Source: Hyphomicrobiales bacterium | GTDB lineage: Bacteria; Pseudomonadota; Alphaproteobacteria; Rhizobiales; Beijerinckiaceae | NCBI GenBank assembly: GCA_019075865.1 | Contig: JAGXAN010000005.1 | Coordinates: 186,001 to 250,000, forward strand | Reading direction: 5' to 3' | Length of the DNA: 64,000 nt | Shown here: in pieces, positions 35,653 through 44,890 of the stretch | Numbering within the stretch: position 1 is the first letter of the stretch | Layout: each line of letters opens with the position of its first letter | Made by a program: the position numbers and the translations under genes | The notes under the pieces: generated by a model | What the model saw: only the letters and a program-made list of their open reading frames with translations | Told to the model about the DNA's origin: nothing | Databases searched by the model: none

Positions 35653-37281
35653 ATGAAGCCTTATTATCTGGGTGTCGATGTTGGCACCGGCAGCGTGCGT
35701 GCCGGTGTCTTTGACGCGTCCGGGCAATTGCTGGGCGTTGGCCGCAAGGACATCAAAATCTGGCGGGCCCCCACCGACCGGGTCGAGCAATCCGCGCAAA
35801 ATATCTGGGAATCGGTGATTGCCAGTGTGCGCACGGCGGTTCAAAAAGCCGGGATTGATGCCCAATCGATTGCAGGCATCGGGTTTGACGCAACCTGCTC
35901 GCTGGTGGTGCTGGATCCGGCTGGCAACCCAATGGCGGTTGGCCCGGAAGCCGATCCGGCGCGCAATGTCATCGTCTGGATGGACCATCGCGCGCTCGAT
36001 CAGACCGCCCGGATCAACGCGACCGGCCATCGGGTGCTGCAATATGTCGGGGGTGCCATATCCCCCGAAATGCAAACCCCCAAGCTTCTCTGGCTCAAAG
36101 AGAACCTGCCAAAGACCTACGCCAGCGCTGGCCATTTTTTCGATTTGTCGGATTACCTGACCTATCGCGCCACCGGCAGCCTCACCCGCTCGATTTGCGC
36201 CCTCGCCTGCAAATGGACCTATCTGGCGCATGAAGGCCGATGGGCGGATGATTTCTTCTGCGAAATTGGTCTCTCCGATCTGAGCCACAACAATCACGCC
36301 AGAATAGGCAATGACGTGATTGCACCTGGCGCCGCCATTGGCCAGGGCCTCACCCCGCAGGCCGCCGCTGAACTCGGCCTGGCCCCTGGCATAAAAGTTG
36401 GCGCTTCCCTGATCGACGCCCATGCCGGCGCGCTCGGCACCATGGGTGGCCGCGATGGCCAGGGCCAGCCCCTCGACCCGTTTGCCCGCATGGCGCTGAT
36501 TGTCGGAACTTCGGCCTGCTGCATGACTTTTGCCCCGACGGCAACTTTCATTCCGGGGCTCTGGGGCCCCTATTTCGCCGCCATCGTCGATGAATACTGG
36601 TTGACCGAAGGCGGACAATCGGCCGCCGGTGCCGCCGTCGACTATTTCATCGCCACCCATCCCAAAGCCTATGACGGGCAAGGCAACCTGCGCGACGGAC
36701 TGTTCGCACAACTGGAGGCACACGCCTGTGCCGAAAGCAAATCGCTCTCGCACGTCGCCCTGAAAGCGCGGGATCTGCACATTCTGCCCGACATCAATGG
36801 CAATCGCTCCCCCCTCGCCGACCCGCATATGCGTGGCATGATGGTGGGCATTGGCATGGATGACAGCGAAGAGGGTCTGGCCCGGCTCTATTGCGCGGCG
36901 CTTTGCGGCCTCGCCCATGGCATAGCCGATATTGTGGATCAGCAGGTGCAATATGGCCTCGATCAGTTGAACACCATCGTCATCAGCGGCGGTCTCGCCA
37001 AAAGCGCCCTGGTGCGCCAGATCATTGCGGATGCAACCGGTTGCAAGGTGGCCCTGCCCGCATGCGAGGAGCCGGTTCTGCTCGGGTCGGCCATGCTTGG
37101 GGCCGTTGCCCATGGCCGCTACGCCAATTTGCAGGATGCAATGCTCGCCATGTCCCGCGACAAGGCCGAAAGCCTGCCCGTCAAAGGCAAAATCGCCCGC
37201 TTCCACAAGCAAAAACGGCGTATATCCAAAATGATGCAGCAATTGGACCGTAAATCCCGCGCCATCATGCGACCCTTTTGA
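35653..37281 (+). CDS. FGGY-family carbohydrate kinase (D-ribulokinase-like)
   Basis: 542 residues. The N-terminal ATPase-fold motif GVDVGTGSVRAGVFD is at residues 7-21, GFDATCSLVVLD near 76, the catalytic region ASLIDAHAGALGTMGG near 253, and the adenosine motif ISGGLAKSALVRQI near 445. The family with this length includes D-ribulokinase and related pentulose kinases. It would phosphorylate the ketose produced by the upstream dehydrogenases. That points to a pentitol such as ribitol or arabinitol as substrate of the operon, by inference. Confidence 0.82.
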   Translation: MKPYYLGVDVGTGSVRAGVFDASGQLLGVGRKDIKIWRAPTDRVEQSAQNIWESVIASVRTAVQKAGIDAQSIAGIGFDATCSLVVLDPAGNPMAVGPEADPARNVIVWMDHRALDQTARINATGHRVLQYVGGAISPEMQTPKLLWLKENLPKTYASAGHFFDLSDYLTYRATGSLTRSICALACKWTYLAHEGRWADDFFCEIGLSDLSHNNHARIGNDVIAPGAAIGQGLTPQAAAELGLAPGIKVGASLIDAHAGALGTMGGRDGQGQPLDPFARMALIVGTSACCMTFAPTATFIPGLWGPYFAAIVDEYWLTEGGQSAAGAAVDYFIATHPKAYDGQGNLRDGLFAQLEAHACAESKSLSHVALKARDLHILPDINGNRSPLADPHMRGMMVGIGMDDSEEGLARLYCAALCGLAHGIADIVDQQVQYGLDQLNTIVISGGLAKSALVRQIIADATGCKVALPACEEPVLLGSAMLGAVAHGRYANLQDAMLAMSRDKAESLPVKGKIARFHKQKRRISKMMQQLDRKSRAIMRPF

Positions 37282-37355
37282 GCCTGCGGGAATCGTGACG
37301 CGCTCATGCGTCAAAGTGCATCATCGATGCTTTTCAGCTTGCGAAAACTTCGAAT

Positions 37356-38306
37356 ATGAGCATTTTAGTGCATGAAATGGACACGCACGCGATGCTCAAA
37401 AAATCCGACCCAAATTTGGAAGTTACGACGACCCTCCCGGTTTCCGGCAGCGACGAGGCAGATTTTCTGAACGAACTGGGCACACGCATCCGCAAGGCAC
37501 GGGCCCTCAAGGGAATTTCGCGGCGCGAGCTTTCCGAGATTTCCGGCGTATCACAACGCTATCTGGCCAAGCTGGAGGATGGGTCGGGCAACATATCCAT
37601 CGCTTTGCTGGTCCGCGTGGCGGCAGCACTCGATCAACCGCTGGAGACCTTCATTCGCGGTTTTGGCGCGGCTGGATCGGAGGCGGCGCGCCTGTCGACC
37701 CTGCTCTACCGTGCCGACGCCGAGCAACTGGCCGCTATTTCCGCCATTCTCGATTCCAGTGGCCAACATTCCAACCGGTTGCGGCGCGTTGCCCTCATCG
37801 GCCTGCGCGGCGCGGGTAAATCCACGCTCGGACGTCTCGCCGCTTCCGCTTTGGGTGTGCCCTTCATTGAGCTTAATCAGGAGATCGAACGCGCCAGCGG
37901 CATGCCGGTCACCGAGTTGATGGCGCTTTATGGACAGGAAGGCTACCGCCGCCTTGAGCGCCAGAGCCTGCAGAAAATTACCGCCCAGACCCAAGCCATG
38001 GTTTTGGCTGTCGCCGGTGGCATAGTCGCCGAGGCGGAAACCTTTGATTTCCTGCTGCAAAACACCCACACGATTTGGCTGAAGGCCAGACCCGAAGAGC
38101 ATATGGCCCGCGTTCGCAACCAGGGCGACACGCGCCCGATGGCCGGTATCCCCGCCGCGATGGAGGAGTTAAAGTCGATCCTCGTCAGCCGTGAGGCACA
38201 ATATGCCCGTGCTCAGGCGGCGGTCGATACTTCCGGCAGCCGCGTCGAGGAATCCCTGGCCAAACTTCTGGGCACCATCGCCGAGCGCGGCTTCATGCAG
38301 AAATAA
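37356..38306 (+). CDS. XRE-type regulator fused to a shikimate-kinase-like domain (BoxR-like)
   Basis: 316 residues. An N-terminal XRE helix-turn-helix (RIRKARALKGISRRELSEISGVSQRYLAKLEDG, about residues 46-78) is joined to a shikimate-kinase-like domain with Walker A LIGLRGAGKSTLGR near 147. This is the BzdR/BoxR architecture; those proteins repress aerobic or anaerobic benzoate genes and bind benzoyl-CoA. No benzoate genes are in view, so the ligand and target are unknown. Alternative in-frame starts exist at codons 8 and 13. Confidence 0.83.
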   Translation: MSILVHEMDTHAMLKKSDPNLEVTTTLPVSGSDEADFLNELGTRIRKARALKGISRRELSEISGVSQRYLAKLEDGSGNISIALLVRVAAALDQPLETFIRGFGAAGSEAARLSTLLYRADAEQLAAISAILDSSGQHSNRLRRVALIGLRGAGKSTLGRLAASALGVPFIELNQEIERASGMPVTELMALYGQEGYRRLERQSLQKITAQTQAMVLAVAGGIVAEAETFDFLLQNTHTIWLKARPEEHMARVRNQGDTRPMAGIPAAMEELKSILVSREAQYARAQAAVDTSGSRVEESLAKLLGTIAERGFMQK

Positions 38307-38310
38307 CCAC

Positions 38311-39195
38311 CTAGCCGAGCATTTTTTTCAGTTCGGCCCGCAGCGTCGGTTCAATATCGGGCCGTTGCAAAGCAAAGGCGATATTGGCGGTGAGGAATCC
38401 GAGCTTCATGCCGCAGTCAAAGGTGCGCCCGTCAAACCGCGCGCCATGGAAGCTCTGCTTGCCCGCAAGTTCACGCATCCCGTCCGTCAACTGAATCTCA
38501 CCCCCGGCACCTTTTTTCACAGTGCCCAGAATATCCAGAACTTCCGGCTGCAAAATATAGCGCCCTGAAATGATCAGGTTGGAAGGCGCGGTGCCGGCGG
38601 GCGGCTTTTCGACCATGCCGGAGATTTCAAATGTTGGGCCGTGATCCTTGCCAATGGCCACCACGCCATATTGATGCGTTTCGGAAGCTGGCACTTCCTC
38701 GACGGCAATGATGTTGCCGCCATGTTTTTCATAAGCCGCGACGCATTGCGCGAGGCATCGGTCCCCGGTGCCGTTGGCACCCATGGTGATCATATCCGGC
38801 AACAGCACCGCAAAAGGCTCGTCCCCGATTATATCGCGGGCGCACCAGATAGCATGACCCAGCCCCAGCGGAGCTTGCTGGCGGGTGAACGAAGTTTTTC
38901 CGGCGGCTGGCAAATCAGCCATCAGCGCGTTGTATTCTTTCAACTTTCCACGTTTCTGAAGCGTGTCCTCCAGCTCGTAGGACATGTCGAAATGGTCTTC
39001 GATCACCGCCTTGTTGCGGCCGGTCACGAATATGAAATGCTCGATACCCGCCTCGCGTGCCTCATCCACCACATGCTGCAGGATCGGGCGATCGACAATA
39101 TTGAGCATTTCCTTGGGAATGGATTTGGTAGCCGGCAAAAATCTTGTGCCAAGCCCTGCGACCGGAAGGACAGCTTTTCTTATCCGCTTTTGCAT
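38311..39195 (-). CDS. galU: UTP-glucose-1-phosphate uridylyltransferase
   Basis: 294 residues with the GalU signature LPVAGLGTRFLPATKSIPKEML at residues 9-30, in which Gly-rich loop and Lys bind UTP, and later VDEAREAGIEHFIFVTGRNK and GAGGEIQLTDGM. It makes UDP-glucose in the cytoplasm. It is divergent from galE, 114 bp apart, so both supply nucleotide sugars for surface polysaccharides. Confidence 0.94.
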   Translation of the reverse strand: MQKRIRKAVLPVAGLGTRFLPATKSIPKEMLNIVDRPILQHVVDEAREAGIEHFIFVTGRNKAVIEDHFDMSYELEDTLQKRGKLKEYNALMADLPAAGKTSFTRQQAPLGLGHAIWCARDIIGDEPFAVLLPDMITMGANGTGDRCLAQCVAAYEKHGGNIIAVEEVPASETHQYGVVAIGKDHGPTFEISGMVEKPPAGTAPSNLIISGRYILQPEVLDILGTVKKGAGGEIQLTDGMRELAGKQSFHGARFDGRTFDCGMKLGFLTANIAFALQRPDIEPTLRAELKKMLG

Positions 39196-39258
39196 GTGAT
39201 GGTGCCTACGCTGGTTGGGGTTAAAGTCGGCCGATGATAATGCCCTGTTAAATCAGAT

Positions 39259-39288
39259 TTGACAGAAAATGATTAAATTCAGATTGAT
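39259..39288 (+). promoter_or_regulatory. Possible galE promoter
   Basis: A consensus TTGACA at 39259-39264 is followed after 18 bp by ATTGAT (39283-39288). The -10 is weak, so this is tentative. Confidence 0.35.
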
Positions 39289-39309
39289 ACGACCGTTTGA
39301 GGGAAAAGA

Positions 39310-40305
39310 ATGAGTGTCTTGGTAACCGGCGGCGCCGGCTATATTGGCGGGCATATGGTGCTGGCATTGCTGGACGCTGGCGAGACCGTCATTGTGGTGG
39401 ATGACTTATCCACTGGATTTGCATGGGCGGTACCCAAAGAAGTCACCTTTTATCAGGGTGACTTTGGGGACGTTGCTTTGCTCGACCGCATTTTCAAAGC
39501 CCATCCCATTGATGCCATTGCACATTTTGCCGCGCGCATTGTCGTGCCCGAGTCGGTTTCCGACCCATTGGGTTATTATCTCAACAATACTTCCAAGGCC
39601 CGCAACCTGATTGCTGCGGCCATCGAGCATGGCGTCTCAAGGTTCATTTTCTCCTCCACGGCGGCGGTCTACGGCGAACCGCGCGTCGCAGCCGTTGCCG
39701 AAACCGAGGCAACCATGCCGGTTTCCCCCTATGGCCGCTCGAAACTGATGGTCGAATGGATGCTGGAAGATGCGAGCAAGGCGCATGATTTTGCCTATGT
39801 GGCCCTGCGCTATTTCAATGTCGCCGGTGCCGACCCAAAAGGGCGGCATGGTCAATCGGCCGTCAATGCCACGCATCTCATCAAGCGCGCTGTGCAGACG
39901 GCGCTTGGGCGTTATCCGCAAATGGAAGTATTTGGCACGGATTACCCCACGCCCGATGGCACCTGCATCCGCGATTACATCCAGATCACCGACCTGATCA
40001 GTGCCCATATGCAGGCGCTCGCCTATTTGCGCGATGGCCAGCCAAGCCTTGTGTGCAATTGCGGTTACGGGCACGGCGCTTCCGTGCTGGAAGTGGTCGC
40101 TGCCGTGAAAAAAGTCACAGGCGTTGATTTCAGGGTGCAGCTCAGCCCGCGCCGCGCCGGTGACCCCGCCCGCCTGATCGCCATTGCGGATCGCGCCCGC
40201 GAAGTGCTGCATTGGCAACCCACACACGACAATCTCGAGGAAATCGTGCGCGAGGCGCTCAATTGGGAACGCCGCCTGCACAATTTGCAAGGCGGCTCGA
40301 TTTAA
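39310..40305 (+). CDS. galE: UDP-glucose 4-epimerase
   Basis: 331 residues of the extended SDR family: VTGGAGYIGGHM at residues 5-16, DDLSTG near 31, catalytic Ser/Tyr region SSTAAVYGEP and SPYGRSKLMVEW with the YxxxK motif near 138, and the C-terminal substrate domain. It interconverts UDP-glucose and UDP-galactose. It is divergent from galU, which provides its substrate. Confidence 0.93.
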   Translation: MSVLVTGGAGYIGGHMVLALLDAGETVIVVDDLSTGFAWAVPKEVTFYQGDFGDVALLDRIFKAHPIDAIAHFAARIVVPESVSDPLGYYLNNTSKARNLIAAAIEHGVSRFIFSSTAAVYGEPRVAAVAETEATMPVSPYGRSKLMVEWMLEDASKAHDFAYVALRYFNVAGADPKGRHGQSAVNATHLIKRAVQTALGRYPQMEVFGTDYPTPDGTCIRDYIQITDLISAHMQALAYLRDGQPSLVCNCGYGHGASVLEVVAAVKKVTGVDFRVQLSPRRAGDPARLIAIADRAREVLHWQPTHDNLEEIVREALNWERRLHNLQGGSI

Positions 40306-40326
40306 GGCCGCTCGGCCAAAACCTGA

Positions 40327-41292
40327 TTATAGCAACGGAAACGGCGTCTCCGGCACCGGGGTTAACGGCGGCTGCCCCTTTTGCCAAGCCAGCAGATTGT
40401 CGATCACCAATTGCGCCATGGCATCGCGCGTGTGGTGGGTGGCGGAGCCAACATGCGGCAGCAGCACCACATGCGGCATGTCGATCAGGGCTTGCGGGAC
40501 GTTGGGCTCATGGGCGAAAACATCTAGCCCAGCCGACAGGATGGTGCCCTTCTGCAAGGCCGCAATCAACGCCGGTTCATCCACCACGGACCCACGCGCC
40601 ACATTGATGAAAATACCCGTTGGCCCGAGGGCTTCCAGCACTTGCGCATTGATCATCTGTTGCGTGCCTGCCCCGCCCGGCGTGATGACCAACAAAATGT
40701 CGCATGCCTTGGCCAAGCCGAGCAAAGTGGGATAATAACTATAAGGCACATCCTTCTGCACATTGCGCCCATGATAGGACACGCTCAGGCCAAAGGCCTC
40801 CGCCCGCGTGGCAATCGCCTTGCCGATGCGCCCAAGCCCGACAATACCCAATGAGCGTCCACGCAGCGTCGCGGTCAGCGGAAAATTACCCTTTGGCCAT
40901 GCACCGCTGCGCAAGAAGCGATCCGCCTGCGGCAATTGCCGCACCGTCGCGAGCAGCAGCCCGAGCGCCGTGTCGGCGACTTCCTCATTCAGCACGTTCG
41001 GCGTGTGCGTAACGATCACACCCCGCTGGCGCGCTGCATTGACATCGACATGGTCATAGCCGACCCCAAAACTCGCCACGATCTCCAGCGTCGGAAATTG
41101 GGCCAGAAAACCCGCGTCGATGGGCTGGTGGCCACCACCTACGGCCAGCGCCTTGATCCGCGGCGCCAATCTGGCCATTTCAGCTACCTTGTCATCCGCC
41201 TCCCATAATTTATGCAGGCGCGCCCGTGCGGACAATTGTTCCGAAATCATCGGCATCATCGGGGCAGGCATCAAAATTTCAAAATCGGGCAT
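40327..41292 (-). CDS. D-isomer-specific 2-hydroxyacid dehydrogenase
   Basis: 321 residues. NAD(P) motif GIVGLGRIGKAIA near residue 148, catalytic Arg in INVARGSVVDEPAL near 235, Glu in GLDVFAHEPNVP, and His in VLLPHVGSATHHT. It resembles glyoxylate/hydroxypyruvate reductases. I placed the start at the Met giving MPDFEILMPAP, which fits the family N-terminus; a longer frame begins at 41361. It is convergent with galE and divergent from the SRP RNA gene. Confidence 0.84.
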   Translation of the reverse strand: MPDFEILMPAPMMPMISEQLSARARLHKLWEADDKVAEMARLAPRIKALAVGGGHQPIDAGFLAQFPTLEIVASFGVGYDHVDVNAARQRGVIVTHTPNVLNEEVADTALGLLLATVRQLPQADRFLRSGAWPKGNFPLTATLRGRSLGIVGLGRIGKAIATRAEAFGLSVSYHGRNVQKDVPYSYYPTLLGLAKACDILLVITPGGAGTQQMINAQVLEALGPTGIFINVARGSVVDEPALIAALQKGTILSAGLDVFAHEPNVPQALIDMPHVVLLPHVGSATHHTRDAMAQLVIDNLLAWQKGQPPLTPVPETPFPLL

Positions 41293-41399
41293 GGGGCGCT
41301 CATGGAGGAAATTGTCAGGCCAACGCGGCTTTGCGCCATCATGGCCACAAGCATTGTCCATGGCAAGAGATTCACGCGCGAAGGCGGCAATATTACCTC

Positions 41400-41428
41400 T
41401 TGCGATTTGGGCGTCTCTGGTTCAAATA
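41400..41428 (+). promoter_or_regulatory. Putative promoter of the SRP RNA gene
   Basis: TTGCGA (41400-41405) and CAAATA (41423-41428) with a 17-bp spacer place the start point near the 5' end of the SRP RNA. Confidence 0.45.
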
Positions 41429-41430
41429 GA

Positions 41431-41530
41431 GCCCGGGAGGTTGGCGGTGGACGTTTCACTCGCCAATCGGGTCAGGTCCGGAAGGAAGCAGCCCTAACGA
41501 AACTGAGCGGGTTATCGTCAGCCTCCTGCC
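41431..41530 (+). ncRNA. ffs: Signal recognition particle RNA (4.5S type)
   Basis: The diagnostic apical sequence GGTCAGGTCCGGAAGGAAGC lies at 41470-41489, followed by AGCC. The arms pair: GGAGGTTGGCG from 41436 with CGTCAGCCTCC ending at 41526, allowing G-U pairs. The gene precedes dnaX, a classic alphaproteobacterial position. The ends are approximate. The RNA binds Ffh and targets membrane proteins to the translocon. Confidence 0.93.
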
Positions 41531-41557
41531 ATTTTAACACATCCAGCGGGTCGACCT

Positions 41558-43357
41558 GTGATCGCCGATACGCCACAGCCGCCGACGAATGCAGCGCCCG
41601 CGCCCTACCGCGTGCTGGCGCGCAAGTATCGCCCTATCGGTTTTGAGGATCTCATCGGTCAGGAACCGATGGTTCGCACACTTTCCAACGCCTTCGCGCT
41701 CAACCGCATTCATCAGGCCTATATCCTGACCGGCGTGCGCGGTGTCGGCAAAACCACCACGGCACGCATTCTGGCACGCGCATTCAATTACGAATTGCCC
41801 GGCAGGATCGACGCCCCAACCATTGATATGCCGGAGATTGGCCGCCATTGCCAGGCGATCATCGAAAGCCGTCATATGGACGTGATCGAGATGGACGCGG
41901 CCTCCAATACCGGCATTGATGACGTGCGCGAAATCATCGCCAATGCGCGCTATAATCCGGTTATTGCCCGCACCAAAGTGTTCATCATCGACGAGGTGCA
42001 CATGCTCTCCAAGGCAGCCTTTAATGGGCTGCTGAAAACGCTGGAAGAGCCGCCCGATCACGTCAAGTTTTTGTTTGCCACCACGGAAATCGAAAAAGTG
42101 CCGATTACCGTGCGCTCGCGCTGCCAGCGTTTCGATCTGCGCCGCGTCGAGGCGGGTGATCTGATCGCGCATCTGGCCAAAATCTGCGCCAAGGAAAACA
42201 TCACCATCGAGGCGGATGCGCTGGCGCTGATTGCCCGTGCCTCCGAAGGTTCGGTGCGCGATTCATTGTCGCTGCTCGATCAGGCCATTGCCCATAGCGC
42301 CGGTGCAGGCCCGATCCGCGCCGATGACCTCAGCGTCATGCTGGGTCTGGCCGACCGCAGCCGCATCATCGACCTGTTCGAGGTCTTGATGCGCGGCGAG
42401 ATCGCCCCGGCCTTGAACATTTTGAAGGATCTGCACGACAAGGGTGCCGACCCTGTTCAGGTCCTCACCGAACTCGCCGAATTCATCCACCTCGTCACCC
42501 GCCTCAAGCTGGTGCCGCAGGCGGCCGAAGATGCCAGCCTCACCCCCGAGGAACGCCAGCGTGGCGTCAAGGCCGGTGGCCTGAGCATCGCCGTGCTCAC
42601 CCGTGCCTTCCAGATCCTGCTGAAGGGACTGGAGGAAATGAAGGATTCGCCGCGCCCGATGGCCAGCGCCGACATGGTTCTGGTGCGCCTCGCCTATGCC
42701 GCCGATTTGCCAACCCCGGACGAAGCCTTGCGTCGTCTGGCCGCCAACCCGCGCCCGGCATCCACCCCGGCTTTGCCACGCAGCGAGCCGCAAGCCAGCG
42801 CGCCGCAAGCCAGCGCGCCACATGCCTCCGCAAGCCCAACCATGCCGCGCCTTGCCACCACCTCCCAGACCGTTGCCCGCATCGAGCCGCGCACCGAGAC
42901 GACCGCCGCTGCAGAACCGCAATTGCACCTTGGCAGTTTTGCGGAAATCGTCGCGCATGCCGGCTCCTTGCGCGACATCAAGCTGAAGATGGCTTTGGAG
43001 CGCGACATCCGCCTTGTGCGATTTGAGCAGGGCTTGATCGAATTTTCGCTCGGCCCCGAAGGCTCACCACAATTGGCGCAGACTTTGTCGACGACCTTGC
43101 AAAAATGGACCGGCCAGCGCTGGATGGTTGCCGTCTCCTCGCAGCAGGGCGCGCCATCCCTGCGCGAGCAGGCCGACATGGCACAACGGAGCCAAAAGGA
43201 AAGCCTCGAAAGTCACCCGCTGATTCAAGCTGTGATGGCACGCTTTCCGGGAACTAAAATTACCGATGTGCGCAAGCCAAACCTGGAACCGGCTCCACAA
43301 ATCGAGACAGGCAACGATGAAATCGCCTACACAGATGAAAATAATGATGATTCGTGA
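41558..43357 (+). CDS. dnaX: DNA polymerase III subunits gamma and tau
   Basis: 599 residues. AAA+ clamp-loader ATPase with YRVLARKYRP at the start, Walker A GVRGVGKTTTAR near residue 58, Walker B IIDEVHMLS near 147 and sensor ATTEIEKVP, followed by an Ala/Pro-rich linker with a short PQASA-type repeat and a C-terminal tau region. Most of the zinc-binding Cys of E. coli DnaX are absent (only HCQAI remains), which I believe is common in alphaproteobacteria. The start is GTG. The stop overlaps an in-frame GTG for ybaB. Confidence 0.95.
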   Translation: MIADTPQPPTNAAPAPYRVLARKYRPIGFEDLIGQEPMVRTLSNAFALNRIHQAYILTGVRGVGKTTTARILARAFNYELPGRIDAPTIDMPEIGRHCQAIIESRHMDVIEMDAASNTGIDDVREIIANARYNPVIARTKVFIIDEVHMLSKAAFNGLLKTLEEPPDHVKFLFATTEIEKVPITVRSRCQRFDLRRVEAGDLIAHLAKICAKENITIEADALALIARASEGSVRDSLSLLDQAIAHSAGAGPIRADDLSVMLGLADRSRIIDLFEVLMRGEIAPALNILKDLHDKGADPVQVLTELAEFIHLVTRLKLVPQAAEDASLTPEERQRGVKAGGLSIAVLTRAFQILLKGLEEMKDSPRPMASADMVLVRLAYAADLPTPDEALRRLAANPRPASTPALPRSEPQASAPQASAPHASASPTMPRLATTSQTVARIEPRTETTAAAEPQLHLGSFAEIVAHAGSLRDIKLKMALERDIRLVRFEQGLIEFSLGPEGSPQLAQTLSTTLQKWTGQRWMVAVSSQQGAPSLREQADMAQRSQKESLESHPLIQAVMARFPGTKITDVRKPNLEPAPQIETGNDEIAYTDENNDDS

Positions 43358-43371
43358 GCGGAGCAGGGTCA

Positions 43372-43695
43372 ATGGCTGATATTATGGGAATGATGAAACA
43401 AGCGCAGGCCATGCAGGCGAAAATGCAGGCCATGCAGGAGGAGTTGGAACGCACCCTGGTCGAGGGTGCCTCGGGCGGCGGCATGGTCCGCATTACCTTG
43501 ACCGCCAAAGGTGAAATGCGCGGCATCGCCATCGACCCATCCATGATAAAGGTCGAGGAAAAGGAAATCCTCGAAGATCTCATAATTGCCGCCCATGAGG
43601 ACGCCCGCAAGCAGGGTGAGCGGGTCATGGCTGAGAAAATGAAAACCGTGACCGCCGGGCTGCAACTGCCGCCCGGCATGAAACTGCCATTCTAA
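43372..43695 (+). CDS. YbaB/EbfC family nucleoid-associated protein
   Basis: 107 residues with the family N-terminus MADIMGMMKQAQAMQAKMQAMQEELE and a core VRITLTAKGEMRGIAIDPSM. These small dimers bind DNA and sit between dnaX and recR in many bacteria, as here. ATG 43372 has GGAGCAGG ahead; a GTG at 43354 overlapping the dnaX stop would add six residues. Confidence 0.93.
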   Translation: MADIMGMMKQAQAMQAKMQAMQEELERTLVEGASGGGMVRITLTAKGEMRGIAIDPSMIKVEEKEILEDLIIAAHEDARKQGERVMAEKMKTVTAGLQLPPGMKLPF

Positions 43696-43707
43696 CCCGA
43701 GGCAATT

Positions 43708-44313
43708 GTGGCCGAAAAGATTGCCGGTACCGAGATCGAGCGCCTGATTCAACTGCTGGCCCGACTGCCCGGCCTTGGCCCGCGCTCGGCGCGGCGAGCG
43801 GCATTGCACCTGATTCGCAAGCGCGAGGAATTGCTCGGGCCGCTTGCCGCTGCGATGCAGGTCGCGCATGAGCGGATCATGGTATGTGAAGTTTGTGGCA
43901 ATATCGACACCCGCAGCCCCTGCACCATCTGTGCCGACCCGCGTCGCGATCACTCGATCATGATCATCGTGGAAACAGTCGCCGATTTATGGGCGCTGGA
44001 GCGGGCAAGCGCGATGCGCGCGCCCTATCACGTGCTAGGCGGCTCGCTCTCGCCACTGGATGGCATCGGCCCCGACCAGTTGAACATAGCCAGTCTGCCG
44101 GAACGATTGGCCAACAGCCCGACGCGCGAGATCATTCTGGCGTTGAATGCGACGGTTGATGGTCAGACCACCGCCCATTACATCACCGATCTGGTCAGCC
44201 ACCTGCCGGTGAAGGTAACACGTCTGGCGCATGGCGTGCCGGTGGGCGGTGAACTTGATTATCTCGATGATGGCACGCTCTCGGCGGCCTTGCGCCAAAG
44301 GACAGCCTTTTGA
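43708..44313 (+). CDS. recR: Recombination protein RecR
   Basis: 201 residues: N-terminal helix-hairpin-helix [20 protein letters not shown], zinc finger with [16 protein letters not shown] near residues 58-73, and a Toprim domain [15 protein letters not shown]. RecR works with RecF/RecO in gap repair. The start is GTG behind GAGG, and it follows ybaB by 12 bp. Confidence 0.95.
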   Translation: MAEKIAGTEIERLIQLLARLPGLGPRSARRAALHLIRKREELLGPLAAAMQVAHERIMVCEVCGNIDTRSPCTICADPRRDHSIMIIVETVADLWALERASAMRAPYHVLGGSLSPLDGIGPDQLNIASLPERLANSPTREIILALNATVDGQTTAHYITDLVSHLPVKVTRLAHGVPVGGELDYLDDGTLSAALRQRTAF

Positions 44314-44858
44314 GGCGCGGTCTGACGCAGCTTCGCGTGCGGCCGGCATTCTCACCCACTGGCGGGCATCTGGGCCGACATCATGGCCATTTGCAGATTG
44401 GCGGCCTCACCCTGCCCTGCGCCCTCGGTCCCGCTGGCATCTGCGCCATCAAACGCGAGGGCGATGGCGCGACCCCGCGCGGAACTTTCAAGATCACATC
44501 GGGCCTGTGGCGGGCGGATCGTTTGCCGCGCCCACGCACCAGCCTGACGCTACACGCCATCACGCCCCGTCTGGGGTGGTGCGACGCGCCGGGCCATCGC
44601 AACTACAACCGCCCGGTGCATTTGCCCTTTGCCGCAAGCCACGAAAGCCTGTGGCGGGAAGATGCGGTTTATGATGTCGTGCTGATTTTGGACCACAACC
44701 AGCGCCCGCGCCGTCAAAATGGCGGCAGCGCCATATTTTTCCATCTGGCCAAACCCGGCTTTGTCGCCACCGCCGGGTGCGTTGCCATAGAGCGCCGCGC
44801 CATGATGTGTTTGCTGGCACGGCTCAGCCGCCATGCCGTCATCACGATTGGTAATTAG
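44310..44858 (+). CDS. L,D-transpeptidase (YkuD domain) protein
   Basis: 182 residues with the YkuD catalytic motif [16 protein letters not shown] near residues 148-163 (His and Cys), and the substrate-side motif [12 protein letters not shown] near 51. The family makes 3-3 crosslinks in peptidoglycan or modifies it; members this short often lack an obvious signal peptide, as here. The TTG start overlaps the recR stop (TTGA), an unusual but tidy coupling also seen at the amidotransferase-like gene of this window. Confidence 0.82.
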   Translation: MRRGLTQLRVRPAFSPTGGHLGRHHGHLQIGGLTLPCALGPAGICAIKREGDGATPRGTFKITSGLWRADRLPRPRTSLTLHAITPRLGWCDAPGHRNYNRPVHLPFAASHESLWREDAVYDVVLILDHNQRPRRQNGGSAIFFHLAKPGFVATAGCVAIERRAMMCLLARLSRHAVITIGN

Positions 44859-44890
44859 CCAAATCCTTTTGGGCTCAGCCCTTTATGGCA

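Noticed and set aside
35572-37314. Minus-strand open frame of 580 codons opposite the FGGY kinase
   Set aside because: It is longer than the kinase itself, but has no domain and mirrors the kinase codons; the plus-strand frame has clear catalytic motifs.
41558-43357. Loss of zinc-binding Cys in DnaX as a novelty
   Set aside because: I believe this is common in alphaproteobacterial DnaX, so it is noted in the annotation but not claimed as unusual.
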